A DNA stretch of 6,981 nt from an uncultured Lachnospiraceae bacterium (GCA_902796775.1 CADBQK010000330.1:1-6981), one strand, 5' to 3'; shown: positions 1-6,100, numbered from the stretch's first letter. The notes: generated by a model not told the origin, from the letters alone. A program made the numbers and translations.

Positions 1-447
1 AAAGGTTGTCTTTCCATCTTTCACAGTTACAATACTGCTGATGCCAAGATCTGATGCTGTATACTTTTTATGTACTTTCCCGGAATCGAGTATTTCATCA
101 GCCGGTATCTGAAAACTGGTAGAAGATTGACTGCCATCCGCAACTGCTTTGATTTTTTCTTTCAGACGATCATACAGTTCCAGGTCCGCTCCCGAAAGAA
201 GCGAGTCACTAAGAGGAACCCTCTTCATGGCTCTGGAGCTCTTACTCTGTACCTTTGCATTCTGCTCCAGATACTCCATCAAAAGAGTGTTGTTATCATC
301 CAGTTCCTCCTCGATCCGGATGACCTGCTTCTCAGATACTGCCGTTAGTTCTCCCTGCTGCTCCTCAGCTTTTGCAGTCATTGCCGGACAAAAACCGACC
401 ATTACTGCGCATGCAGCCAGGATCCCTGTCCATAATGTTCGTTTCAT
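1..447 (-). CDS. Secreted protein, N-terminal part; possible transglutaminase-like family (partial)
   Basis: An open frame of 149 codons runs from ATG at 447 to the left edge without a stop, so the C-terminal part is missing. AAGGAGG (456-462) lies 8 bases before the ATG. The protein starts with MKR and a hydrophobic stretch (about residues 4-24) ending in AKA before an acidic run, which fits a signal peptidase I site after residue 27. LAAC at 10-13 also matches a lipobox, but it sits very early and the hydrophobic stretch continues past it. An acidic, charged linker (28-75) follows, then a segment around 82-115 (LSGADLELYDRLKEKI, ADGSQSSTSF) and YTASDLGISSIV further on. That pattern recalls the region before the catalytic core of clostridial secreted transglutaminase-like proteins. 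No Cys-His-Asp core is visible because it would lie outside the window, so the family is a tentative inference. It is probably exported to the cell surface. Confidence 0.8.
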   Translation of the reverse strand, partial: MKRTLWTGILAACAVMVGFCPAMTAKAEEQQGELTAVSEKQVIRIEEELDDNNTLLMEYLEQNAKVQSKSSRAMKRVPLSDSLLSGADLELYDRLKEKIKAVADGSQSSTSFQIPADEILDSGKVHKKYTASDLGISSIVTVKDGKTTF

Positions 448-477
448 TTGACAGGCCTCCTTCTTTTCCTCTTCGTA

Positions 478-483
478 AGTATA
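478..483 (-). promoter_or_regulatory. Possible -10 box for the secreted-protein gene
   Basis: On the minus strand TATACT lies about 30 bases upstream of the ATG at 447, and the ribosome site falls inside the short leader this would give. No good -35 is found at 16-18 bases (the 17-base position reads ACAGTT), so this is a weak call. It is supported mainly by the same -10 hexamer appearing at the better promoters in the window. Confidence 0.3.
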
Positions 484-500
484 AGTATGAAAAACTGCAG

Positions 501-594
501 AACTGTTTCATCCGGAGTACAAATTCTGCGTATCCCCCGGCAGCTCATATAAAACTTCTGCCAAGGGGATACGCAGACTGTATCCCAAACAGTT
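501..594 (-). terminator. Long nested hairpin after pgi, probable transcript end
   Basis: A perfect 13-bp inverted repeat (525-537 with 565-577) continues inward as GGCAG/CTGCC (539-543 with 558-562) after a small bulge, leaving a 14-base loop. An outer 8-bp pair, AACTGTTT (501-508) with AAACAGTT (587-594), encloses it. On the pgi transcript this begins 13 bases after the stop codon. The sequence right after the inner stem on the minus strand is only moderately T-rich (ATTTGTA); a TTTTT run (494-490) follows the outer stem. It is therefore an imperfect intrinsic terminator, and could instead protect the mRNA 3' end or control read-through into the secreted-protein gene. Confidence 0.55.
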
Positions 595-606
595 ATACTA
601 TCGTCA

Positions 607-1956
607 TTACAGTCTGGCTTTCAGCTCCTTGGTAAGCTCTTCAAATCCCGGTTTGCCAAGCAACGCAAACATGTTGCGCTTATAGCTTTCCACGCCTGGC
701 TGGTTAAAAGGATTCACCCCGTTGATATAACCGCCAACGCCAACTGCAAATTCAAAGAAATAGAACAGTTCACCGAGAGAATATGCATCCCTGCCGGGCA
801 CGACAACTTTCAGGTTCGGAACCGATCCGTCAGTGTGTGCGAGAATCGTTCCATTCATAGCGCTCTTATTGATAAAGTCCACGCTCTTGCCGGCCAGGTA
901 ATTCAGCCCGTCAAGATCCGCCTCTTCTTTACGGATGACGATCTGTGCACCGGGATCGTCGATCTCTACGACGGTCTCAAACATGGTCCTGGTGCCGTCC
1001 TGGATAAACTGGCCCATGGAATGCAGATCGGCAGTCAGTGTGACGGATGCCGGGAAGACTCCCTTGCCGTCCTTGCCATCGCTCTCACCTGCCAGCTGCT
1101 TCCACCACTCGCCAATATACTGGACTGCCGGCTCATAGCTGGCAAAAATCTCGATCAGCTTGCCTTTGCGGTAAAGAATGTTTCTCAGAGCAGCATACAG
1201 CAGTGCATCATTCTCCTCAAAAGGAGACTCAAGATAGCGCTTGCGGGCTGCTGCCGCACCTTCCATCAGCTTGCTGATATCTACACCGCTGACTGCGATC
1301 GGCAGAAGGCCAACGGCTGTAAGAACGGAATAACGGCCGCCAATATCATCCGGAACTACATAGGTCTCGTACCCTTCTTCAGTTGCAAGAGTTTTGAGTG
1401 CGCCTCTGGCTTTATCCGTGGTGCAGTAGATCCTCTTTGCAGCCTCCTGTTTCCCGTACTTCTTCTCAATCAGCTCTTTGAAAATACGAAAAGCTACTGC
1501 AGGCTCGGTGGTGGTACCGGATTTGGAGATTACATTAATTGAGAAATCCCTGTCTCCGATCACCTGGATCAGGTCGTTTATATAGGAACTGCTGAGATTA
1601 TTGCCGCAGTAGAAGATCTGCGGAGCCTTGCGCTCCTCTTTTGTGAGCAGATTGTAGAAATTGTTCCCCAGGAACTCATTTGCCGCTCTGGCACCCAGAT
1701 AGGACCCGCCGATCCCGATCACGACCAGCACCTCTGAATCCGACTGGATCTTCTTTGCTGCTGTCTGGATCCGGTCAAACTCATCCTTATCATAATCAAC
1801 CGGAAGATCGATCCAGCCGACATAATCATTTCCAGGACCTTTGTGGGATAACAGAAGCTCTTTTGCGCTCTCAGCGATCCCCTTCATGATCTGGATCTCT
1901 TCTTCGCTGACATAACCAATCACTTTTGAATAATCAAATCTTACCCTGTCTGCCAT
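607..1956 (-). CDS. pgi: Glucose-6-phosphate isomerase
   Basis: Cytosolic glycolytic enzyme interconverting glucose 6-phosphate and fructose 6-phosphate; also used in gluconeogenesis and to feed hexosamine and wall-precursor synthesis. The 449-residue product has the length usual for Bacillota enzymes. Visible motifs: GIGGSYLG (81-88) and SKSGTTTEP (144-152) for phosphate binding; IGGRYS (205-210) with the conserved Arg; GESDGKDGK (290-298) with the expected catalytic Glu291; DLHSMGQ (310-316) with His312; and the family signature near the C-terminus ending [10 protein letters not shown] (417-426) with the conserved Lys426. No key residue is missing. I start at the ATG at 1956 because GGGGGA lies 7 bases upstream. 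An in-frame ATG at 1971 would add five residues, but it overlaps that site and has no ribosome site of its own. It has its own promoter, divergent from the TSCPD-murG unit, and a roughly 120-base leader. Confidence 0.98.
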   Translation of the reverse strand: MADRVRFDYSKVIGYVSEEEIQIMKGIAESAKELLLSHKGPGNDYVGWIDLPVDYDKDEFDRIQTAAKKIQSDSEVLVVIGIGGSYLGARAANEFLGNNFYNLLTKEERKAPQIFYCGNNLSSSYINDLIQVIGDRDFSINVISKSGTTTEPAVAFRIFKELIEKKYGKQEAAKRIYCTTDKARGALKTLATEEGYETYVVPDDIGGRYSVLTAVGLLPIAVSGVDISKLMEGAAAARKRYLESPFEENDALLYAALRNILYRKGKLIEIFASYEPAVQYIGEWWKQLAGESDGKDGKGVFPASVTLTADLHSMGQFIQDGTRTMFETVVEIDDPGAQIVIRKEEADLDGLNYLAGKSVDFINKSAMNGTILAHTDGSVPNLKVVVPGRDAYSLGELFYFFEFAVGVGGYINGVNPFNQPGVESYKRNMFALLGKPGFEELTKELKARL

Positions 1957-1963
1957 ACTATTT

Positions 1964-1969
1964 TCCCCC
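1964..1969 (-). promoter_or_regulatory. Ribosome binding site that fixes the pgi start
   Basis: GGGGGA on the minus strand, 7 bases before the ATG at 1956. It contains the third base of the alternative ATG at 1971, which argues that the upstream ATG is not used. Confidence 0.7.
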
Positions 1970-2004
1970 ATTTAAAATAAATTTGTTTTATGCACAGTGG
2001 AAGC

Positions 2005-2067
2005 AAAAAATCAGGCTCCGCTGCCATATGACATAGTGACATGTATTCTTCTGCCCTCCCGGGCAGC
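2005..2067 (-). promoter_or_regulatory. pgi leader hairpins, possible attenuator-like element
   Basis: In the predicted pgi leader a 6-bp hairpin (CTGCCC / GGGCAG, 2051-2056 with 2061-2066, 4-base loop) is followed by a short GGC/GCC hairpin (2014-2025), then TGA and a run of six T on the minus strand (2010-2005). GCTGCC from the first hairpin (RNA strand of 2067-2062) can instead pair with GGCAGC of the second (2025-2020). That gives mutually exclusive folds. The second hairpin has only a 3-bp stem, so real attenuation is uncertain. Confidence 0.3.
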
Positions 2068-2083
2068 AATTCCGGTTTCTTAT

Positions 2084-2112
2084 AGTATAGACGATATGAC
2101 AGAAATTGTCTA
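2084..2112 (-). promoter_or_regulatory. Sigma-A type promoter for pgi
   Basis: On the minus strand TAGACA (2112-2107, five of six matches to the -35 consensus) is separated by exactly 17 bases from TATACT (2089-2084, five of six matches to the -10). Transcription would start near 2077, leaving a leader of about 120 bases. ATAGAC (2087-2092) and GTCTAT (2108-2113) form a 6-bp inverted repeat inside the promoter. Confidence 0.75.
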
Positions 2113-2116
2113 TTCT

Positions 2117-2146
2117 CACATGCAAAGAAAATGGGGATTGCATGTG
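2117..2146. promoter_or_regulatory. Perfect 9-bp dyad between divergent promoters, candidate operator
   Basis: CACATGCAA (2117-2125) and TTGCATGTG (2138-2146) are perfect inverted copies separated by 12 bases, so half-site centres are 21 bases (about two helical turns) apart. The dyad begins 4 bases upstream of the pgi -35 and ends 30 bases before the -35 of the rightward promoter. Its location suits a dimeric regulator of one or both promoters. No regulator gene is present in the window. Confidence 0.5.
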
Positions 2147-2176
2147 TCAAGTACAGGTCTGCCGGTCCGCGGGACG

Positions 2177-2205
2177 TTGCAAAATCATGTCAGGTGTACT
2201 ATACT
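2177..2205 (+). promoter_or_regulatory. Sigma-A type promoter for the TSCPD-murG unit
   Basis: TTGCAA (2177-2182) and TATACT (2200-2205) are spaced by exactly 17 bases. The start point would be near 2212, giving a leader of about 78 bases before the ATG at 2290. Confidence 0.7.
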
Positions 2206-2227
2206 GTGAAAAGAAATCAGAATAGAT

Positions 2228-2259
2228 GCTGCTGACGCCGGATATGCAGCTGCAGCAGC
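2228..2259 (+). other. Weak leader hairpin upstream of the TSCPD gene
   Basis: GCTGCTG (2228-2234) pairs with CAGCAGC (2253-2259) around an 18-base loop that itself contains CAGCTG. No T-run follows and the ribosome site lies beyond it, so it is a leader fold rather than a terminator. It may be chance, given the simple CTG/CAG sequence. Confidence 0.25.
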
Positions 2260-2289
2260 GAAAACAGAAACAGATGAAGGAGGATCTTT

Positions 2290-2544
2290 ATGATCTATCA
2301 GACCAGCGGAACCTGTTCCATGGCAATCGAATTTGAGGTAGAAGACGACAAGATAAAAAGCTGCGAGTTTTATGGCGGCTGCCCGGGCAATACCCAGGGC
2401 GTTGCCCGACTGGTGACCGGCCGGAACATTGATGATGTGATCAGCATGCTGGAAGGGATCCCCTGCGGCAAACGTAAGACCTCATGCCCGGACCAGCTTG
2501 CAAAAGCGCTGAAGGCCTATAAACAGGAGCAGCAGGGCGCCTGA
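2290..2544 (+). CDS. Small TSCPD-domain protein (TIGR03905-like), function unknown
   Basis: An 84-residue protein of the stand-alone TSCPD type. The name-giving motif is present as TSCPDQLA (64-71), with GTC (7-9), [10 protein letters not shown] (28-37) and GIPCGK (56-61) in the family order. Five cysteines (9, 25, 31, 59, 66) in so short a protein suggest metal binding or redox chemistry; this is inference. The same domain occurs at the C-terminus of some B12-dependent ribonucleotide reductases, but here it is separate and near no nucleotide reductase gene. AAGGAGG (2277-2283) lies 6 bases before the ATG. There is no signal peptide or membrane segment. It is the first gene after its promoter and is followed 40 bases later by murG with no terminator between, so the two are probably co-transcribed. 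Family membership is fairly sure; the role is not known. Confidence 0.93.
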   Translation: MIYQTSGTCSMAIEFEVEDDKIKSCEFYGGCPGNTQGVARLVTGRNIDDVISMLEGIPCGKRKTSCPDQLAKALKAYKQEQQGA

Positions 2545-2567
2545 CGAAACAGCATTTTTGCGAACAC

Positions 2568-2573
2568 GGAGGA
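2568..2573 (+). promoter_or_regulatory. Ribosome binding site that fixes the murG start
   Basis: GGAGGA lies 11 bases before the ATG at 2585. An in-frame TTG at 2558 lies upstream of this site and would add nine mostly basic residues without a ribosome site of its own, so the ATG is preferred. The spacing is slightly long but A-rich. Confidence 0.65.
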
Positions 2574-2584
2574 AACAGATAAAA

Positions 2585-3676
2585 ATGAGTAATGGAGAAA
2601 AAAGCAGAAAGCGCATCGTTCTGACAGGCGGCGGGACAGCCGGACACGTAACGCCGAATCTGGCACTGATGCCCCGTTTGAAGGATCTGGGGTATCAGAT
2701 CGTTTATATCGGATCTTATGATGGGATTGAGAGGGAGATCATTTCTAAAACAGGGACGAAATATCTGGGGATTGCAACAGGAAAACTGCGCCGTTATTTC
2801 GACCTGAAGAATTTTACAGATCCTTTTAAAGTACTGAAAGGGTACGGGGAAGCCAAAAAATACCTGAAAAAGATCCGCCCGGATGTGGTCTTTTCAAAGG
2901 GTGGTTTTGTAGCTGTGCCGGTAGTCCTGGCAGCAAAAAGCCTGAAGATCCCGGTCATTATCCATGAATCCGATATGACACCCGGCCTGGCAAACAAGAT
3001 CTGCTTCCCGGCCGCCCGGAAGGTTTGCTGCAATTTCCCCGAAACCATGGATTACCTGCCGCCTGACAAGGCGGTCCTCTCCGGCTCTCCGATCCGACAG
3101 GAGCTTTTTAACGGCAGCCGGGAGCAGGGATTGTCCTTCTGCGGTTTCTCTGAGGATAAACCTGTCCTCCTGATCATCGGCGGAAGCCTGGGGTCCGTGG
3201 CTGTGAATCAGGCAGTCCGCTCTGCCCTGGGCCAGCTCCTGCAGGATTACCAGATCATACACCTGTGCGGAAAGGGAAATCTGGATCCTTCTCTGGATGG
3301 GCTGACCGGCTATGCCCAATTTGAATTTATCAGCGAAGAGCTTCCTGATCTGATGGCAGCAGCCGACCTGGTCATCTCCCGTGCCGGGGCGAATTCCATC
3401 TGCGAACTGCTCGCCCTGCAAAAACCGAACATTCTGATCCCCCTGCCGGCTTCTTCCAGCCGGGGAGACCAGCTCCTGAATGCCGAATCTTTCAGGAAAC
3501 AGGGGTTCTCCAGGGTACTTCCTGAGGAAGAAGTCACCGATGACACTCTTCTGGAAGCAGTGAAGGAAACTTATGAGCAGAGGGATAATTACATACAGTG
3601 CATGGAATGGGCCGGGCAGCGTGATGCGATCACGACTATTATCCGGCTGATCGAGGAGAGCAGTGCTGTTTCCTGA
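2585..3676 (+). CDS. murG: MurG, lipid I N-acetylglucosaminyltransferase (Staphylococcus-type subfamily)
   Basis: Peripheral membrane enzyme of the inner leaflet that transfers GlcNAc from UDP-GlcNAc to undecaprenyl-PP-MurNAc-pentapeptide (lipid I), giving lipid II for peptidoglycan. The 363-residue product shows the GT-B two-domain pattern. N-domain: glycine loop [10 protein letters not shown] (15-24), SKGGFVAVP (104-112), [12 protein letters not shown] (127-138). C-domain: third glycine loop IGGSLGS (198-204), then [17 protein letters not shown] (265-281) with the donor-binding Glu274, and SRGDQLLNA (292-300). The variants GGGTxGH, HESD, GGSLGS and SRGDQ match the S. aureus MurG pattern rather than the E. 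coli one (GGTGGH, HEQN, GGSQGA, DHQ), from memory of those proteins. It follows the TSCPD gene, with no other division or wall gene adjacent, so it is outside a dcw cluster. The genome may or may not hold a second, canonical murG. A terminator follows 20 bases after the stop. Confidence 0.94.
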   Translation: MSNGEKSRKRIVLTGGGTAGHVTPNLALMPRLKDLGYQIVYIGSYDGIEREIISKTGTKYLGIATGKLRRYFDLKNFTDPFKVLKGYGEAKKYLKKIRPDVVFSKGGFVAVPVVLAAKSLKIPVIIHESDMTPGLANKICFPAARKVCCNFPETMDYLPPDKAVLSGSPIRQELFNGSREQGLSFCGFSEDKPVLLIIGGSLGSVAVNQAVRSALGQLLQDYQIIHLCGKGNLDPSLDGLTGYAQFEFISEELPDLMAAADLVISRAGANSICELLALQKPNILIPLPASSSRGDQLLNAESFRKQGFSRVLPEEEVTDDTLLEAVKETYEQRDNYIQCMEWAGQRDAITTIIRLIEESSAVS

Positions 3677-3696
3677 AACTGGTGAACAATTGCTGC

Positions 3697-3734
3697 AAAA
3701 AGGGCGGTATCTCTGGCAGGATGCCGCCCTTTTT
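3697..3734 (+). terminator. Strong intrinsic terminator after murG
   Basis: AAAAAGGGCGG (3697-3707) pairs with CCGCCCTTTTT (3724-3734), and the stem extends three more pairs inward with one G-U (3708-3710 with 3721-3723). The loop is 10 bases and T5 ends the downstream arm. The A-run on the other side makes it nearly symmetrical, so it could also stop leftward transcription. Confidence 0.9.
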
Positions 3735-3758
3735 CCTCTTTTATCGATATTCTCAATG

Positions 3759-3767
3759 TGATATACT
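3759..3767 (+). promoter_or_regulatory. Extended -10 promoter for uraA-upp
   Basis: TGATATACT contains TATACT (3762-3767) preceded by TG one base upstream (extended -10). The -35 region about 17 bases upstream is poor (TTTTAT), as is usual for extended -10 promoters. The start would be near 3774, giving a leader of only about 34 bases, so there is little room for a PyrR-type attenuator and none is visible. Confidence 0.6.
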
Positions 3768-3789
3768 AAGACAGCGATTCTTTTACTGC

Positions 3790-3796
3790 AAGGAGG
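3790..3796 (+). promoter_or_regulatory. Ribosome binding site that fixes the uraA start
   Basis: AAGGAGG lies 11 bases before the ATG at 3808. The frame stays open upstream to an ATG at 3682, but that stretch contains the murG terminator and the uraA promoter, so the longer product is not credible. Confidence 0.75.
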
Positions 3797-3807
3797 TTGG
3801 CGTAGCT

Positions 3808-5214
3808 ATGAATGAGAATGGAAATATAAAAGATGCGCGGCAGCTGGGGATTCCCAGGATGCTGCTCCTGGGGCTGCAGCATATGTTCGCTATGTTCGGA
3901 GCAACGATCCTGGTCCCGATCCTGGTAAGCGGTTATTACAATAACGAAGGCCTTACCGTACAGGTAACCCTGTTTATGGCTGGTTTGGGAACTTTGTTCT
4001 TCCATCTATGTTCTAAATTCAAAGTGCCTGCCTTCCTGGGTTCCTCCTTCGCTTTCCTCGGCGGATACGAGACTGTCGCAAATCTGCAGACCGGCAAATT
4101 TGCCGATATGCCCTACAGTGAGAAAATGGCTTATGCATGCGGTGGTGTGGTCGTAGCCGGCCTGATGTACCTCGTGCTGGCTCTGATCATCAAGATTGTC
4201 GGTATCCACCGGGTCATGCGCTTTCTGCCTCCCGTCGTCACAGGACCGATCATCATCTGCATCGGCTTGTCCCTGGCTCCTTCCGCTGTAGGAAACGCTG
4301 CCTGCAACTGGCCGCTGGCCCTGATTGCCCTTGTTACGATCATTATTTTCAATATCTGGGGAAAAGGTATGTGGAAGATCATTCCCATCCTGATGGGTGT
4401 AGTGGTCTCATATATCTGCGCTCTTATCTTCCAGGCTGTCGGCATCACAAATTTTGACGGCTCAGCTATTCTGTCTTTTTCAGGTGTATCCTCAGCCAGA
4501 TTCTTTGGCCCCCCGCATTTTCTGTTCGCCAAATTTGATCTGACTGCCATTATGGTTATGGCACCAATCGCGCTTGCCACTATGATGGAACATATCGGTG
4601 ATATTTCTGCCATCTCCGCTACCGTCGAAGAGAATTTTATTGAAGATCCCGGCCTGCACCGGACACTGATCGGCGATGGTCTGGCAACCGCATTGTCTTC
4701 TGCCTTCGGGGGACCAGCTAATACGACCTACGGAGAAAACACCGGTGTACTGGAGCTCTCCCATGTCCATGATCCCCGGGTCATACGGCTCGCTGCCGTT
4801 TTTGCTATTTTTTTAAGCTTTATGCCAAAAGTGGCTGCCATCATCAGTTCCCTGCCTACTGCCATTATAGGCGGCGTCAGCTTTATCCTCTACGGCATGA
4901 TCTCTGCAATTGGCGTTCGCAATGTCGTGGAAAACCAGGTTGATTTCAAAGAATCCCGGAACCTGATCATTGCAGCAATCATCCTGGTCTGCGGCCTGGG
5001 CTTTCCCGCAGGTGTGACTTTCAAGATCACGGAGACAACATCCATTACCCTGACCGGACTTGCCCTCGCAGCAATCTTCGGCATTTTCCTGAATGCTATT
5101 CTCCCGGGCAACACTTACCAGTTTGGAAAAACCTACAGCGGAGATATTAACAGAGGCGTCAGCTTCAACAATGTGAAAGATACTCAGGATCCTGTAAATA
5201 AAGACGATCATTAA
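3808..5214 (+). CDS. uraA: Uracil permease, NCS2 / nucleobase:cation symporter family
   Basis: Integral membrane transporter, predicted to import uracil by proton symport. The 468-residue product is hydrophobic throughout, in keeping with the 14-helix (7+7 inverted) NCS2 fold. Visible family motifs: GLQHMFAMFGATILVP (22-37) in the first helix; PAFLGSSFAFLGG (74-86); RFLPPVVTGPIIICIG (138-153); MMEHIGD (259-265) with Glu261, matching the substrate-binding Glu of helix 8 in E. coli UraA; and GGPANTTYGENTG (301-313) with Glu310, matching that of helix 10. ENTGVLELS covers the nucleobase-transporter signature position. A charged tail (about 455-468) is cytoplasmic in such proteins. It is followed by upp after 57 bases with no terminator, which supports uracil rather than xanthine as substrate. 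Xanthine or mixed specificity cannot be excluded by motif alone. Confidence 0.94.
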   Translation: MNENGNIKDARQLGIPRMLLLGLQHMFAMFGATILVPILVSGYYNNEGLTVQVTLFMAGLGTLFFHLCSKFKVPAFLGSSFAFLGGYETVANLQTGKFADMPYSEKMAYACGGVVVAGLMYLVLALIIKIVGIHRVMRFLPPVVTGPIIICIGLSLAPSAVGNAACNWPLALIALVTIIIFNIWGKGMWKIIPILMGVVVSYICALIFQAVGITNFDGSAILSFSGVSSARFFGPPHFLFAKFDLTAIMVMAPIALATMMEHIGDISAISATVEENFIEDPGLHRTLIGDGLATALSSAFGGPANTTYGENTGVLELSHVHDPRVIRLAAVFAIFLSFMPKVAAIISSLPTAIIGGVSFILYGMISAIGVRNVVENQVDFKESRNLIIAAIILVCGLGFPAGVTFKITETTSITLTGLALAAIFGIFLNAILPGNTYQFGKTYSGDINRGVSFNNVKDTQDPVNKDDH

Positions 5215-5271
5215 ACATAATGCTGATCCATCTGCATTCGAACAATACCACTTCATAAAGGAGGATAAACC

Positions 5272-5943
5272 ATGGCAATCGTAAATTTCCGGACAAACGA
5301 ATTACTAGAAGGCAGAGACAATATTGTCATCTTGAATCATCCGCTGATCCAGCATAAGATTTCCCGTCTGCGCGATAAAAAAACCGGTACGAATGAATTC
5401 CGTGCTTTAGTGGAAGAAATCGCCATGCTGATGGGCTTTGAGGCGCTCAGTGATCTGCCGACAGAGATGGTCGAGGTGGAAACACCGATTGAGAAATGCA
5501 TGACCCCTGTCATTGCCGGCCGGAAGCTTGCTGTGGTACCGATCCTGCGTGCCGGTCTCGGCATGGTAGAGGGGATCCTGGATCTGGTCCCGACAGCCAA
5601 GGTTGGCCATATCGGTCTTTACCGGGATGAGGTGACACATGAGCCTCACGAATACTACTGCAAACTGCCCCATCCGATCGAGGAGAGGACGATCGTAGTA
5701 ACGGACCCGATGCTGGCTACCGGCGGCTCTGCTGTTGCGGCCGTGGACTTTATTAAAGAACGCGGCGGAAAGAAAATCAAATTCCTGTGCATCATTGCTG
5801 CGCCGGAAGGCCTGGAGAGGCTCTCTGCAGCACATCCCGATGTCCAGATCTACGTTGGACACCTGGATCGTGAATTGAATGAAAATGCCTACATCTGTCC
5901 CGGCCTGGGCGATGCAGGAGACCGGATTTTCGGAACCAAGTAG
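5272..5943 (+). CDS. upp: Uracil phosphoribosyltransferase
   Basis: Cytosolic salvage enzyme converting uracil and PRPP to UMP and pyrophosphate. The 223-residue product contains HPLIQHK (23-29), [13 protein letters not shown] (89-101), GLYRDE (115-120), the PRPP loop [13 protein letters not shown] (142-154), and the uracil-binding C-terminal segment [17 protein letters not shown] (207-223). All key parts of the family are intact. It is about 14 residues longer than the 209-residue Bacillus enzyme because of an N-terminal extension ([14 protein letters not shown]). No Met other than the first precedes the conserved core, and AAAGGAGG (5257-5264) lies 7 bases before this ATG, so the extension is real. 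It lies 57 bases after uraA with no promoter or terminator seen between, so it is likely co-transcribed; the permease supplies its substrate. Confidence 0.97.
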   Translation: MAIVNFRTNELLEGRDNIVILNHPLIQHKISRLRDKKTGTNEFRALVEEIAMLMGFEALSDLPTEMVEVETPIEKCMTPVIAGRKLAVVPILRAGLGMVEGILDLVPTAKVGHIGLYRDEVTHEPHEYYCKLPHPIEERTIVVTDPMLATGGSAVAAVDFIKERGGKKIKFLCIIAAPEGLERLSAAHPDVQIYVGHLDRELNENAYICPGLGDAGDRIFGTK

Positions 5944-5968
5944 CACTTTTCGTATTAGCTAAGATCGA

Positions 5969-6007
5969 ATTTTGTCACTGCAATATGCATTTTGTCGATT
6001 GAATCGA
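5969..6007. repeat. Short direct repeat and palindrome after upp
   Basis: ATTTTGTC occurs twice, 20 bases apart (5969-5976 and 5989-5996). The second copy runs into a perfect palindrome TCGATT-g-AATCGA (5995-6007) that abuts the base of the upp terminator. The function is unknown; it could be a small regulatory site or chance in an AT-rich 3' region. Confidence 0.3.
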
Positions 6008-6055
6008 GGAATCGTCGGAATATTATGATAATATTTCGGCAATTCCTCTTTTTTT
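6006..6055 (+). terminator. Strong intrinsic terminator after upp
   Basis: GAGGAAT (6006-6012) pairs with ATTCCTC (6042-6048). After one C/A mismatch the stem continues through 6014-6024 with 6030-6040, including two G-U pairs, closing on a small loop. Seven T follow immediately (6049-6055). It separates the uracil salvage unit from the CpaF-like gene. Confidence 0.92.
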
Positions 6056-6068
6056 GCGTATCTGCCCC

Positions 6069-6077
6069 TGCTACACT
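6069..6077 (+). promoter_or_regulatory. Possible extended -10 promoter for the CpaF-like gene
   Basis: TGCTACACT gives an extended -10 (TACACT, 6072-6077, four of six matches, with TG one base upstream). The position 17 bases upstream falls in the T-run of the upp terminator, so the -35 is poor. A promoter is expected because a strong terminator lies only 45 bases before the ATG, but this exact site is weakly supported. Confidence 0.3.
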
Positions 6078-6100
6078 GACAAGAAAAAAGGAGGAATCCC

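Noticed and set aside
835..1542. A 235-codon open frame on the plus strand inside pgi
   Set aside because: It is fully antisense to a well-conserved enzyme, has no recognisable domain, and has no clear ribosome site; it looks like a shadow of pgi codon use.
1957..1971. Alternative pgi start at ATG 1971 (five extra residues)
   Set aside because: This ATG overlaps the only good ribosome site, and the shorter form has the usual family length.
1941..2209. Open frames of about 70 codons on each strand in the pgi-TSCPD intergenic region
   Set aside because: They overlap the pgi promoter, leader and dyad; neither has a convincing ribosome site or recognisable protein features.
2558..2584. TTG start for MurG adding nine mostly basic residues
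   Set aside because: The ribosome site (2568-2573) lies after this codon and serves the ATG at 2585; MurG proteins usually start a few residues before the first glycine loop.
3682..3807. A 42-residue N-terminal extension of the uracil permease starting at an upstream ATG
   Set aside because: The stretch contains the murG terminator and the extended -10 promoter, and a good ribosome site stands before the ATG at 3808. NCS2 proteins normally begin shortly before the first helix, as the shorter form does.
5215..5271. Possible separate promoter for upp
   Set aside because: No plausible -10/-35 pair is seen in the 57-base gap, and no terminator separates it from uraA.
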